A stretch of 64,000 nucleotides of DNA from an uncultured Bacteroides sp. (GCF_900547205.1 NZ_URFY01000011.1:1-64000); one strand, 5' to 3'; positions 1 through 8,685 are shown, counted from the first letter of the stretch. Numbers and translations: made by a program. The notes: a model not told the origin generated them from the sequence alone.

Positions 1-2
1 TA

Positions 3-2024
3 CATCTCCACTACTCGAACGATGTGTATGCAACCGACGGCTCATTGCTCCACACTAAAGGAGAGTATATTTTGGACGAAAACGGCAGAAAACAATACGA
101 CGATGGTTCGGAAAGCCGCTCAGAGGCAGATGTTGTCAGCAACGGACACCACCTGCTGTGGGAAAGCGAAAAAAACAAGCTCTGGAGCAGCGCTAGCACC
201 TTGCAAGGCAACGCCTATGCAGATGTTTCTTTTCTGCGCGACTTCACTTTCTCGCTGAAAGGCAACATGAGTGTACGCAACACGGAAAATCGCCAGTACG
301 GCAATGCAGAAATAGGAGACTTCAAAGACATCGGTTTCCTCGGCAAGATTGACAAGGGATATAAAGAATATACCTTGCAGGAGATGCTGTCGTGGAAACG
401 GCAGTTTGGCAAACACTATGTTGAAGGAATGATAGGCCATGAAAACTACGACTACACACTCAACATCGCCGACATACGGAAGAGGAATGAGAGCTTTCCC
501 GGAATAGACGAATTGTCGAACTTCACCACGACTACTCAAAACGTCGGATACGAGGATACCTACCGCACCGAAGGATATTTCTCACGGGCGCGCTACAACT
601 TCGAGGATACCTACTTTGCCGAAGCGTCTTTCCGCCGCGACGGCTCCTCTATTTTTCAGACAGACCACCGGTGGGGTAACTTCTGGAGTGCCGGCATCAG
701 CTGGATGCTCTCCAACGAAGCATTCCTGAAAGACGTATTGTGGCTGGACCGCCTTAAGCTCCGCCTTTCCTACGGGCAAGTAGGCAACGATAACTTCGGG
801 AGCAACAATGGACTCTATCAGTGGATGTCTCTCTACGGCTCTACCGTCAGTGGTGGAAAGGCCGCCTACTATAAAGTGCAGAATGAAAACCCAGAACTGA
901 AATGGGAAACGAGCTCTTCACTGAACATCGGTCTGGAAACCCGCCTGTTCAACCGCGTGAGCGTGAGCTTTGAATACTACGACAAGTGCTCCAACGACTT
1001 ACTGTTTAAGTTCATCCAGCCATTATCCGTAGGTGCCACCGACTCGTCTACCGGACTGTCTACCGTGTGGCGAAACATCGGCGATGTGTCCAATCGCGGA
1101 TGGGAATTCAGCATCGACGGAGACGTCGTCCGTAACCGCGAATGGGAATGGAACGTAGGAATCAACCTCTCGAAAGTAAAGAATAAAATCGGAAAGCTAC
1201 CGGAAAAAGACCATAAAGATGGGATTACGAACGGGGATTATCAGAAATTCATGGAGGGACACAGCATCTATGAGTTCTGGCTTTACCAGTATGCCGGCGT
1301 TGACCAAATGACGGGACAGAGCGTTTATCTGCCGGATTTTGACACTTACTATATTGCCGGAGAAGATGGCAAGACAGCCGTGAATAAAGCTGAGAACATC
1401 GAAGGGAAAAGGGCTATCCCCACCAGCAGTTGGACGAATATCAACGGGCAATACTACACCGGAAATCCAATATACGCACGCAAAGACTGGTCGGGAAGTT
1501 CGCTACCGAAGATAAACGGTTCGCTCAATACTTCCCTCCGTTGGAATGACCTCACATTTTCTGCCCTGATGATTTTTAGTTGCGGCTCCAAAGTGCTCGA
1601 CCTTCCCTATCAGACACTTACATCGATAGGCGTACACACAATGACCACCGATTTGCAGAAAGCCTGGACCGCCATCCCCGAAGGTATGACCGAAACATCA
1701 CCCAACCGGATTGACCCGACGGTCCTCCCCCAAGTGAATTTGGACGCCACTATCAACGGGCATAGTAACCAGAAAGCTTCTACACGCTACATCGTGAGCG
1801 GTGACTACCTGAGCATCAAGAACATATCGCTCGCCTATCGCCTACCCGCCGCATGGAGTCAACGGCTAGCGTTCGGCAACATACGTGTATACGCCGCCAT
1901 CGAGAACGCAGCCCTATTCAGCAAACGCAAAGGGCTGAACCCTATGCAAACCTTCGACGGAATTGCCAACAACTATACGAGCATAGCCCGTATCTTTTCG
2001 TTCGGAGTCAACATCAATTTATAA
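3..2024 (+). CDS. SusC/RagA-family TonB-linked outer-membrane protein, C-terminal part
   Basis: The reading frame is open from base 3, so the start, signal peptide, carboxypeptidase-like domain and plug lie upstream of the window. The roughly 670 visible residues are the C-terminal beta-barrel: alternating aromatic strands, SusC-type blocks such as LSYGQVGNDNFG and NIGLETRLFN, and a last strand ending FGVNINL with the usual hydrophobic terminus. SusC proteins import oligosaccharides across the outer membrane using TonB energy, with SusD as the lid. A susD gene follows after 5 bases, as in a normal susCD operon. No glycosidase follows on this side, so the substrate cannot be guessed. Family assignment is secure; the true start is not visible. 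Confidence 0.93.
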   Translation, partial: HLHYSNDVYATDGSLLHTKGEYILDENGRKQYDDGSESRSEADVVSNGHHLLWESEKNKLWSSASTLQGNAYADVSFLRDFTFSLKGNMSVRNTENRQYGNAEIGDFKDIGFLGKIDKGYKEYTLQEMLSWKRQFGKHYVEGMIGHENYDYTLNIADIRKRNESFPGIDELSNFTTTTQNVGYEDTYRTEGYFSRARYNFEDTYFAEASFRRDGSSIFQTDHRWGNFWSAGISWMLSNEAFLKDVLWLDRLKLRLSYGQVGNDNFGSNNGLYQWMSLYGSTVSGGKAAYYKVQNENPELKWETSSSLNIGLETRLFNRVSVSFEYYDKCSNDLLFKFIQPLSVGATDSSTGLSTVWRNIGDVSNRGWEFSIDGDVVRNREWEWNVGINLSKVKNKIGKLPEKDHKDGITNGDYQKFMEGHSIYEFWLYQYAGVDQMTGQSVYLPDFDTYYIAGEDGKTAVNKAENIEGKRAIPTSSWTNINGQYYTGNPIYARKDWSGSSLPKINGSLNTSLRWNDLTFSALMIFSCGSKVLDLPYQTLTSIGVHTMTTDLQKAWTAIPEGMTETSPNRIDPTVLPQVNLDATINGHSNQKASTRYIVSGDYLSIKNISLAYRLPAAWSQRLAFGNIRVYAAIENAALFSKRKGLNPMQTFDGIANNYTSIARIFSFGVNINL

Positions 2025-2029
2025 CTATC

Positions 2030-3616
2030 ATGAAGAAAAAGCTGAAAAACATGAAATATCTCAATCCCCTCATAAGATTCTGCCTTCTCCTGCCGCTGGT
2101 GTGCAGTTCCTGCGCAGGCGATTATCTGGATACCGCGCCTACCAGAGAAGTATCCCCCGCCGATTTGTTCAAGAATGAAGAATATGCTGCTTATGCCATC
2201 AGCGGACTCGAGAAGCTAATGAAAACCACCTATGCCACGAACAAGCTCGATGGCGTAGCTTTCAACGGAGAAGGCTCCGCCAAGCTAATCTATGCCGAAT
2301 ATCAGGGAGCGGATATGTACTGCCCACGCAACAACTTCTACACCATATTCAACGGGTCTTTGCACGCCATCCCCACCAGCGGATTCACAGTGTATATGTG
2401 GCACTATTATTATAAGATAATCAGCAATGCCAACACCATCCTACACTATGTGAACCCCGAAAGTAGCCACAAATTTAAATACATCTACGCACAAGCACTC
2501 ACCTACCGTGCCTACTGCTACCTACAATTGCTGCAATTCTATTCTCCTCGTTGGTGCGATTCTGAGAATGGCAGTGCAGATGGCGTGGTTCTACGCCTAG
2601 ACTTATCTTCAACAGGAGACTGTCCCCTATTCTCCATGCTGACTTGCTACGAACAGGTATACAAAGACCTCGACAACGCCATTGCCTACTATCAGGCATC
2701 GGAAATCACCCGTGGAGACAACGAGAACCATAAAGTCAATATCGACGCCGCCTACTCTATATATGCCCGTGCGGCTCTCACCCGCGAAGACTGGCAAACG
2801 GCCGCCCACTATGCGGCACTGGCACGTGCCAACTACCCACTGATGACCGCAAGCGAATATCGCGACGGATTCAGCACCGTCAACAGTGAATGGATATGGA
2901 GCATCTACGACAGCGCGGAAGAATCTCTTGGAGGTGCTTCTCTCGCCGCACGTCTGGCATACAACTCTTCTTCCGAACTAGTATGCACCTATCCGGCGTG
3001 TATCAACCGGGAACTGTACAACGAACTGCCCGAAACCGACATACGCAGGGAACTCTTTCTCGACCCCGGCGGATACTCCTATAACACCACGGGCATAGCC
3101 GGCAACGGCCTTGGAGGAAGCGAACTGACCGCCCATGCCAGAAGCCTGTATCCCGACCTGAGCTCTACAGCAAAAATATACGCCTATATGTCGTTCAAAT
3201 TCAAGTGTATCGACCGAGTGGGCGCCATGCCCTTCAACCTTTTTCGCAGCTCGGAGATGTACCTCATTGAAGCCGAAGCCAACTGCCACCTGACTCCCAC
3301 CAAGGAAACGGAAGCACAGCAATTGATGAATGAGCTGATAGCCGGCAGCGGGCGCGACCCTCAATACACCTGCGGAAAGAGCGGACAAGCATTGCTTGAC
3401 GAGATAAAATTCTACCGCCGCATTGAGTTATGGGGTGAAGGGTTCAGTTGGTTCGACTACAAACGCCACAAGGATACTCTCGTGCGTCATACCTACGAGG
3501 ACGGAGGAAACTACATGAAAAATGCCGCCATCACCATCCGTCCGGAGGATACCAACAACTGGATGTGGGTGATTCCCGCCAAAGAGTACGAGTATAACGA
3601 TGCGATTGGCAGGTAG
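2030..3616 (+). CDS. SusD/RagB-family glycan-binding lipoprotein
   Basis: This is a 528-residue lipoprotein that partners the SusC just upstream. The start at 2030 was chosen over the in-frame start 177 bases earlier because it follows the susC stop directly and opens a lipoprotein signal: basic MKKKLKNMK, a hydrophobic stretch, then the lipobox LVCSSC near residue 27. The mature N-terminus GDYLDTAPTREVSP and the C-terminal block FYRRIELWGEGFSWFDYKRH are typical SusD features. SusD proteins sit on the cell surface and bind glycan for delivery through SusC. The specific ligand is unknown. The length is normal for the family. Confidence 0.93.
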   Translation: MKKKLKNMKYLNPLIRFCLLLPLVCSSCAGDYLDTAPTREVSPADLFKNEEYAAYAISGLEKLMKTTYATNKLDGVAFNGEGSAKLIYAEYQGADMYCPRNNFYTIFNGSLHAIPTSGFTVYMWHYYYKIISNANTILHYVNPESSHKFKYIYAQALTYRAYCYLQLLQFYSPRWCDSENGSADGVVLRLDLSSTGDCPLFSMLTCYEQVYKDLDNAIAYYQASEITRGDNENHKVNIDAAYSIYARAALTREDWQTAAHYAALARANYPLMTASEYRDGFSTVNSEWIWSIYDSAEESLGGASLAARLAYNSSSELVCTYPACINRELYNELPETDIRRELFLDPGGYSYNTTGIAGNGLGGSELTAHARSLYPDLSSTAKIYAYMSFKFKCIDRVGAMPFNLFRSSEMYLIEAEANCHLTPTKETEAQQLMNELIAGSGRDPQYTCGKSGQALLDEIKFYRRIELWGEGFSWFDYKRHKDTLVRHTYEDGGNYMKNAAITIRPEDTNNWMWVIPAKEYEYNDAIGR

Positions 3617-3663
3617 TTAGCACTCTGGAGACACAGATGAAAACCGTTAATTAACCGCAGCTA

Positions 3664-3694
3664 TTGACTTTCGCCTTTTTATTTTGTATCTTTG
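3664..3694 (+). promoter_or_regulatory. Bacteroidetes-type promoter with no protein gene behind it
   Basis: TTG at 3664-3666 and TATCTTTG at 3687-3694 are separated by 20 bases, a near-perfect match to the Bacteroides sigma-ABfr consensus (TTG, about 19-21 bp, TAnnTTTG). No protein gene lies downstream on this strand before a hairpin terminator at 3791-3830. Confidence 0.7.
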
Positions 3695-3700
3695 GAGAAG

Positions 3701-3830
3701 TAAACTAAAGGAAAAGCAGCATGATTTATATAAAAATAAAGACATAAAGATATCGAATACAGCTTATATACCCACATAGGCATGGGCAATAATGGGAGAA
3801 AATCAGCAATGATTTTCTCCCATTTTGTTT
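3701..3830 (+). ncRNA. candidate small RNA (or 8-codon peptide leader)
   Basis: A consensus promoter at 3664-3694 and an intrinsic terminator at 3791-3830 bracket about 130 bases with no normal gene. The only open frame with a plausible ribosome site (AAAGGAAAAG) is eight codons, ATG at 3721 reading MIYIKIKT. The unit is therefore either a free-standing small RNA or the 3' tail of a tiny peptide transcript. The transcription boundaries are seen as signals; the function is unknown. Confidence 0.5.
3791..3830 (+). terminator. intrinsic terminator
   Basis: A perfect 14-bp stem (3791-3804 with 3811-3824) has a 6-base loop and is followed by ATTTTGTTT. It ends the candidate small RNA and may also stop read-through from susCD. 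Confidence 0.8.
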
Positions 3831-3869
3831 AAATATATACTTCAGGTTTGCTAAAGTACACCAAATTAG

Positions 3870-3947
3870 TTTTTAATAAACGCAAATACCCGTTATAATA
3901 AACGCTCCAACTATTTATTATAATCGTGAAAGCTGTTTATTATAAAG
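3870..3947. repeat. AT-rich palindrome array, four degenerate units
   Basis: Four copies of a half- or full-palindromic motif related to GTTTATTATAATAAAC occur with centres near 3873.5, 3895.5, 3920.5 and 3942.5, spaced 22, 25 and 22 bases. The first two preserve the right half (AATAAACGC); the last two preserve the left half (TTTATTATAA). The spacing resembles the arrays near 20.4, 27.3, 47.3 and 60.9 kb, but the units are more decayed. The rest of 3831-4120 is AT-rich with no gene seen. Confidence 0.5.
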
Positions 3948-4121
3948 TTGTGAGATATTCTTACCGAGAATAAAATTGGGTTATTCATATATGAATAGGT
4001 AGTATATTACAATAGTTACTTTTCCGTACATTTTTTAGCTAATAGATTCTTTACAGAACATCTTCCAAATGTCTTGAAGAAAAAGAATCCCCATACTGTC
4101 GCCATTCAACAGAGCACAAAA

Positions 4122-4151
4122 AAGCCCGTAAAATTCAACTTTTACGGGCTT
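4122..4151 (-). terminator. intrinsic terminator downstream of tRNA-Gln
   Basis: AGCCCGTAAAA and TTTTACGGGCT pair around a short loop. On the minus strand the stem is followed by a run of T (the A-run at 4118-4123). It lies about 30 bases past the tRNA 3' end, so it probably terminates the tyrS-tRNA-Gln transcript. It also has T residues on the plus side and could act in both directions. Confidence 0.75.
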
Positions 4152-4177
4152 TTATCTCTTAAATAATGATTTTTATG

Positions 4178-4248
4178 TTGTCTCACGAAGATTCGAACTT
4201 CGACAAACAGAACCAAAAACTGTTGTGCTACCATTACACCATGAGACA
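4178..4248 (-). tRNA. tRNA-Gln (anticodon TTG)
   Basis: The minus strand folds into a cloverleaf. The acceptor stem pairs TGTCTCA (ending at 4248) with TGAGACA, followed by discriminator A at 4178. The D arm is GGTGTAATGGTAGCAC. The anticodon loop is TTTTGGT with TTG at its centre, and the T arm contains GTTCGAATC. CCA is not encoded. The base pair closing the anticodon loop is T-T. It lies 109 bases downstream of the tyrS stop on the same strand. Confidence 0.93.
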
Positions 4249-4357
4249 AACTCAATGTGCTTTCTGTTAAAAAGCGGTGCAAAGATAGAAGTTTGAAAAC
4301 AAACTTCCAAATATTTCGATTACTTTTTTACTTCGACACCCTAAAAATCATGAAATG

Positions 4358-5650
4358 TTACTTCGCAATCAATAGATAATAGTTCTTTTTGCCTCGCTGA
4401 ACAAGCAGATACTTCTCGTCGAGCAAATCGGCTGTTGTAATCACCTGGTCAAAGGCCACCAACTTCTCCTTATTCAACGAAACGCCACCGCCCTGAACCA
4501 ACTTACGCATTTCGCCCTTTGAAGCGAATACGGCTGCGTTATCAACGAGCAAATCTACTGCCTTCACTCCTTCCACCAATGCATCGCGAGAAATCTCGAA
4601 TTGAGGCACTCCTTCGAATACAGCCAGCAATGTGTCTTCGTCCAACTTGCGCAAAGCGTCCGAAGTAGCATTGCCAAACAGAATATTCGACGCATCTACG
4701 GCTGCATTGTAGTCTTCTTCGGAGTGAACCATTACAGTTACTTCCTTTGCCAGACGTTTTTGCAGGATACGCAAATGCGGAGCTTGCTGATGTTCTGCAA
4801 TCAATGCTTCAATCTCTTCTTTTTCGATAGAAGTGAATATCTTGATATAGCGTTCGGCATCAGAATCACTCACGTTCAACCAGAACTGGTAGAACTTGTA
4901 GGGTGACGTATAGCGGGAATCCAACCAAATGTTACCGGATTCTGTTTTACCAAACTTACCGCCATCGGCTTTCGTAATCAACGGACAAGTAAGTGCAAAC
5001 ACCTCTCCCCCATTGGTACGGCGAATCAATTCGGCACCGGTGGTGATATTTCCCCATTGGTCTGAACCACCCATCTGGAGCTTGCAACCTTTGGTTTCGT
5101 ATAAGTGAAGAAAATCGTATCCTTGGAGCAACTGGTAAGTGAACTCAGTGAATGACAATCCATCGCGCGCTTCACCGTTCAGACGACGCTTAACAGAGTC
5201 TTTTGCCATCATATAGTTCACAGTGATGTGCTTGCCCACTTCGCGAACAAAATCGAGGAAGGAGAAGTTCTTCATCCAGTCGTAATTGTTCACCAGTTCG
5301 GCACGGTTGGGTACATCCGACTCGAAGTCGAGGAACTTGGCAAGCTGGTTTTTAATGCACGTCTGATTGTGGAGCAACGTCTCTTCGTCCAGCAGATTAC
5401 GTTCTGCCGATTTTCCCGAAGGGTCGCCAATCATACCTGTAGCGCCACCAATCAGTGCCAACGGCTTATGACCGCAGCGTTGGAAATGACGAAGGATCAT
5501 CACTCCACAAAGGTGACCAATGTGTAGCGAATCGGCAGTCGGGTCGATACCCAAATAGGCAGTCACCTGCTCTTTGCTTAGCAACTCTTCTGTTCCCGGC
5601 ATGATGTCCTGCAACATGCCACGCCATCTCAATTCTTCTACAAAATTCAT
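4358..5650 (-). CDS. tyrS: tyrosyl-tRNA synthetase
   Basis: This 430-residue class I synthetase charges tRNA-Tyr in the cytoplasm. It carries the HIGH signature as LHIGHLCGV near residue 42, tyrosine-site blocks (QLLQGYDFLHL, MGGSDQWGNI), the KMSKS-loop equivalent KFGKTESGN near residue 233, and a C-terminal S4-like RNA-binding domain ending in QRGKKNYYLLIAK. The length matches bacterial TyrRS. A consensus promoter lies at 5704-5734, so it is transcribed separately from the tatD operon upstream. tRNA-Gln follows on the same strand before a terminator, suggesting a shared transcript. Confidence 0.97.
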   Translation of the reverse strand: MNFVEELRWRGMLQDIMPGTEELLSKEQVTAYLGIDPTADSLHIGHLCGVMILRHFQRCGHKPLALIGGATGMIGDPSGKSAERNLLDEETLLHNQTCIKNQLAKFLDFESDVPNRAELVNNYDWMKNFSFLDFVREVGKHITVNYMMAKDSVKRRLNGEARDGLSFTEFTYQLLQGYDFLHLYETKGCKLQMGGSDQWGNITTGAELIRRTNGGEVFALTCPLITKADGGKFGKTESGNIWLDSRYTSPYKFYQFWLNVSDSDAERYIKIFTSIEKEEIEALIAEHQQAPHLRILQKRLAKEVTVMVHSEEDYNAAVDASNILFGNATSDALRKLDEDTLLAVFEGVPQFEISRDALVEGVKAVDLLVDNAAVFASKGEMRKLVQGGGVSLNKEKLVAFDQVITTADLLDEKYLLVQRGKKNYYLLIAK

Positions 5651-5703
5651 CGTATTATTCTTTAATTATTAGGTTTTTATTGTCTTTTTAATCCTATATG
5701 CTA

Positions 5704-5734
5704 CAAAAGTACGACTCTTTCTCGGAAGATACAA
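5704..5734 (-). promoter_or_regulatory. tyrS promoter
   Basis: On the minus strand TTG (5734-5732) and TACTTTTG (5711-5704) are 20 bases apart, matching the Bacteroides consensus. It lies between the tatD stop (5738) and the tyrS start (5650), leaving a leader of about 50 bases. Confidence 0.65.
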
Positions 5735-5737
5735 CTC

Positions 5738-6424
5738 TTAGGCACTAAAAAAGACATTTTGGATATTTTTGCGGATAGTCCCGCGCAACGCTTCTACTTC
5801 TACCCCACGCACTCCGGCTGCCCGACGCAAAAGTTCTTCTATATCGACCGGACTATCGTCTGTCTCCAGAAACAAACACTCTGCCGGCACTATTCTCATT
5901 GTACCTTCGGGATAATAAGCTCCGAAGGAAAGATAAAACCCGCTCTGCAACAACTGCTCCGCCTGCTGCGGTTTGCCTCGAAAGCCATGCCATATCCAAG
6001 GTTGACCGGGACGGCATTCCTTCTTCACCGCCAGCAGTTCTTCCATCGCCTTCACGCAATGAATCACCAAAGGTATTCCGAGTTCTTCCGACAACTCCAC
6101 CTGCTTTTTGAATATCGCTATCTGAAGCTCCATAGAAGCTACCGCCAACTTATCCAGCCCCGCCTCTCCTACTGCTACAAACTGCTTCTTCACGATTTGT
6201 TTCCGCAACAGGTCGAATTGTTGCGTAGCATTCTCCTCTGTCAACTCCCAAGGATGAATGCCCGCAGAATAAAAGTATCCTTCGTACAGACCATCCTTAT
6301 CACCCGCCAGCACATCTGCCAACAGACGATAGTTGATGATAGACCGACCGCGAGATGCTTCAATCGACTTATGGGTATGAATATCCAAGATATTATTTGC
6401 ATTCTTTTCCATCACACAACTCAT
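5738..6424 (-). CDS. TatD-family metal-dependent hydrolase (DNase-like)
   Basis: This TIM-barrel metallohydrolase of about 228 residues has the expected metal ligands in order: DIHTHK near the N-terminus, GEAGLDK (glutamate), VIHCVKAMEELL, WHGFRG and LETDDSP. TatD proteins are cytoplasmic nucleases with 3'-5' exonuclease activity; the exact substrate here is not proven. It is shorter than E. coli TatD (about 260), as seen in other Bacteroidetes. The open frame extends upstream into yidD, but starts that far up would overlap yidD completely. The ATG at 6424, five bases past the yidD stop, fits operon spacing; ATG at 6412 is an alternative. It is the last gene of the LOG-to-tatD operon. Confidence 0.85.
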   Translation of the reverse strand: MSCVMEKNANNILDIHTHKSIEASRGRSIINYRLLADVLAGDKDGLYEGYFYSAGIHPWELTEENATQQFDLLRKQIVKKQFVAVGEAGLDKLAVASMELQIAIFKKQVELSEELGIPLVIHCVKAMEELLAVKKECRPGQPWIWHGFRGKPQQAEQLLQSGFYLSFGAYYPEGTMRIVPAECLFLETDDSPVDIEELLRRAAGVRGVEVEALRGTIRKNIQNVFFSA

Positions 6425-6428
6425 TATT

Positions 6429-6704
6429 TTAAGGTACAGGATCATAGCCAGAACCGCCCCAGGGATGGCAGCGCAATATCCTGCGCACAGCCAGATAAAG
6501 CCCTTTAAAGGGACCATGTTTCTTGATTGCTTCCACTGCATAAGCGGAGCACGTTGGCGTATACCGACACGAAGGAGGAGTAAGTGGTGAAATACAAATC
6601 CGGTAAAAATAGATAGGAAGTAACAGCAAGAGCGAAAATCCCTTCCTCAGCATCCTTAAAAGAGACGTCCAGATAGCGGACACCCCGGAACCATGAGACT
6701 TCAT
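6429..6704 (-). CDS. yidD: membrane protein insertion efficiency factor YidD
   Basis: This small 91-residue protein has the full YidD signature: an N-terminal hydrophobic amphipathic stretch (GFSLLLLLPIYFYR), then CRYTPTCSAYAVEAI with conserved cysteines, and RCHPWGGSGYDPVP at the C-terminus. YidD sits at the inner face of the cytoplasmic membrane and helps YidC insert proteins. Its ATG overlaps the rnpA stop as ATGA, indicating translational coupling; the rnpA-yidD order is widely conserved. A start at the internal methionine of MLRKGF is possible, since the first 17 residues are not typical. Confidence 0.93.
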   Translation of the reverse strand: MKSHGSGVSAIWTSLLRMLRKGFSLLLLLPIYFYRICISPLTPPSCRYTPTCSAYAVEAIKKHGPFKGLYLAVRRILRCHPWGGSGYDPVP

Positions 6705-7090
6705 GAGAATAGTTTTTCGGAGATGCGCGAAAGCGCAATTTTCATCTTCTCTTCTAGTTCGGCGGTAGCGATAAGCCCGTCCGACAGATAGATAAAAGCA
6801 ATGGCAAAGTGCTGTTCCCGGCGTTGCAGTTCGTCAACCAGCAGGTATTTGTTCTTCCGGTAGGCTTCACGTATCTGCCGTTTCACGCGGTTGCGCTTCA
6901 CCGCCCGCTTGAAGCGGCGCTTGGATACGCTGATAAGTATGGTGGCAGCGGCTTCCCCCTGTTCCACAGGCATATATACAACGCGTATCGGAAAGATGGA
7001 GAACGACTTGGAAACGCCGCCTTCAAACATCTTTCCGATTAAAATCTTACTATTCAGCCTTTCGGCTTTGCACAAAGTATATATACCCAC
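6701..7090 (-). CDS. rnpA: ribonuclease P protein component
   Basis: This basic 129-residue protein subunit of RNase P helps the catalytic RNA process the 5' ends of tRNAs. The diagnostic block KRAVKRNRVKRQIREA, which contains the RNR motif that binds the RNA, lies near residues 60-76. An N-terminal block with many aromatic residues (FSIFPIRVVYM) forms the pre-tRNA leader cleft. It starts 7 bases after the hemD stop and overlaps yidD by four bases. The usual rpmH neighbour is absent, as is common in Bacteroidetes. Confidence 0.95.
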   Translation of the reverse strand: MGIYTLCKAERLNSKILIGKMFEGGVSKSFSIFPIRVVYMPVEQGEAAATILISVSKRRFKRAVKRNRVKRQIREAYRKNKYLLVDELQRREQHFAIAFIYLSDGLIATAELEEKMKIALSRISEKLFS

Positions 7091-7097
7091 TCTGTTT

Positions 7098-7844
7098 TTA
7101 TTGATTGTTTTCCTTGATGAACAAGTCGAGTGCGGCAGTCATCGACGGAGCTTGTACTGTAGGGGCTTCAAGGTCCAGACGAAGGCCGGCATCACGTACA
7201 GCCTGTGCAGTAGTAGAACCGAACGTTCCAATCTTGATTTCTTTCTGGTCAAAATCGGGGAAGTTCTTCTTCAATGAAGTTACTCCGGCAGGGCTGAAGA
7301 ACACCAACATATCATAATCAAACTCTTCATCGGATGCAAAGTCGTTGCTCACCGTGCGATACATCACAACTTCCGTATGCTGGATATTGTTCTTGTCGAG
7401 CAGGTTTTTCACATCGTCATTGTGCACGTCCGACATGGGGACGAGATATTTCTCCGTTTTATGTTTTACGATAGAAGGTACCAGATCCTCAATCTTTCCG
7501 GTGGCTCCGAAGAAGATTTTACGCTTGCGGTATTGCACATATTTCTGGATATACAAAGCTACTGCTTCCGTCACACAGAAATATTTCATAGTTTCCGGAA
7601 TCGTCACACGCAGTTCTGTACACAGGTTGAAGAAATGGTCGATGGCATGGCGTGAAGTGAATAAAATGGCAGTGTAGTCGAGAATCGAAACTTTCTGTTG
7701 CCGAAATTCCTTTGCCGAAACACTTTCAACCTTGATAAACGGCCTGAAATCAATTTTTACGCCATACTTCTCAGCTATGTCGTAATAGGGAGATTTCTCT
7801 GACGCAGGCTTAGGCTGCGAGACTAGTACTTTTTTAATTTTCAA
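7098..7844 (-). CDS. hemD: uroporphyrinogen-III synthase
   Basis: The 248-residue protein has the two-lobed HemD architecture. HemD closes and rearranges hydroxymethylbilane to uroporphyrinogen III in tetrapyrrole synthesis. Sequences are poorly conserved across the family. Support comes from the first-lobe start (KKVLVSQPKP), the TAILFTSRHAIDHF block, and the second-lobe VFFSPAGVTSL and IGTFGSTTAQAVRDAGL blocks. It sits 4 bases after DUF4271 and 7 before rnpA. No other heme gene is in the window, so it is probably a salvage or partial-pathway enzyme; that is inference. Confidence 0.87.
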   Translation of the reverse strand: MKIKKVLVSQPKPASEKSPYYDIAEKYGVKIDFRPFIKVESVSAKEFRQQKVSILDYTAILFTSRHAIDHFFNLCTELRVTIPETMKYFCVTEAVALYIQKYVQYRKRKIFFGATGKIEDLVPSIVKHKTEKYLVPMSDVHNDDVKNLLDKNNIQHTEVVMYRTVSNDFASDEEFDYDMLVFFSPAGVTSLKKNFPDFDQKEIKIGTFGSTTAQAVRDAGLRLDLEAPTVQAPSMTAALDLFIKENNQ

Positions 7845-7848
7845 CGTC

Positions 7849-8685
7849 CTAAAATTTTATTAGCAAAATATTGTTCATTTGAATCATACCTTGATAGAGT
7901 AGCAGACAAGGCACTATTTCAAGAGCGCAAAAGTACAAAATTAATAGGAAAAGCGTACCAAAATGATGAAAAAAAAGCTTTATCCACTTATAAAACATCA
8001 ATATTTTAGTGAAAATTAGAATAATTGCTCCGATAATGATTAAATTGGTGAAACTCAAATCGAAGTAAACCACGAAAAGCACAAACGGGAAAAGAGCAAA
8101 TCCGACGTAATAAATGAGCGTCGAATAGGATTCAAGCCACATATTTGTCCTGTTTTTATCAAAAAACGTCCATCCAAGGAACATATAAAGTAACCATTTC
8201 AGCAAGAAATAGGCAAGGCACGAACCGACATAAATGCCGAGCAAGAGGAGTGGGGATACACGTTCCATCAGGACTGGGGTAGTGTCGTGAAAATAATTGA
8301 AGAACGTGATTCCTGCCAATACACAGGTTTGCACCACCAGAACGATAAGATAGCGTACATCGGCTGCTGTGGAACTATCAAAAATACTCGTACGGTCACG
8401 GTGAAGCACGAAGTCCTTCACCTGCTGGCTTAGAAATTTCTTTCCACGAGCCAAGGCGATGGAAGAAAGAAAGAAGCAAGCGAGCAAGGTAAGGGCAATG
8501 GCATCATCCGTGCGGGGAGAGTAAGAGATAGGGGTCCCTTGAAAGCCGGACTCAGCTTGTTGCGCAGCATGAGTCGCTACCAACTGAAGGCTGTCACTGT
8601 CTGCCCTTGCAAAAGCGAACTGTCCTTGCCGGAAGAGTGGCAGGGTATCGGTGCGTTGCGAACTCAGTGTGTCGACCTGCATCAT
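7849..8685 (-). CDS. DUF4271 multi-pass membrane protein
   Basis: This 278-residue protein has a soluble N-terminal stretch of about 65 residues and then a series of hydrophobic segments (LTLLACFFLSSIAL, LIVLVVQTCVLAGITFF, LLLLGIYVGSCLAYFLL, YVGFALFPFVLFVVYF, IIIGAIILIFTKILMF, LFLLILYFCALEIVPCLLL). It resembles DUF4271, a Bacteroidetes family commonly found just before hemD; its function is unknown. The start overlaps the LOG stop as ATGATG, so translation is coupled. A role linked to hemD is suggested only by conserved adjacency. Confidence 0.8.
   Translation of the reverse strand: MMQVDTLSSQRTDTLPLFRQGQFAFARADSDSLQLVATHAAQQAESGFQGTPISYSPRTDDAIALTLLACFFLSSIALARGKKFLSQQVKDFVLHRDRTSIFDSSTAADVRYLIVLVVQTCVLAGITFFNYFHDTTPVLMERVSPLLLLGIYVGSCLAYFLLKWLLYMFLGWTFFDKNRTNMWLESYSTLIYYVGFALFPFVLFVVYFDLSFTNLIIIGAIILIFTKILMFYKWIKLFFHHFGTLFLLILYFCALEIVPCLLLYQGMIQMNNILLIKF

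Noticed and set aside
3721..3747. Eight-codon frame as a confirmed gene
   Set aside because: It is too short to distinguish from chance; noted only inside the small RNA candidate.
5759..6508. 249-codon open frame on the plus strand over tatD
   Set aside because: Antisense shadow of tatD with no recognisable domain.
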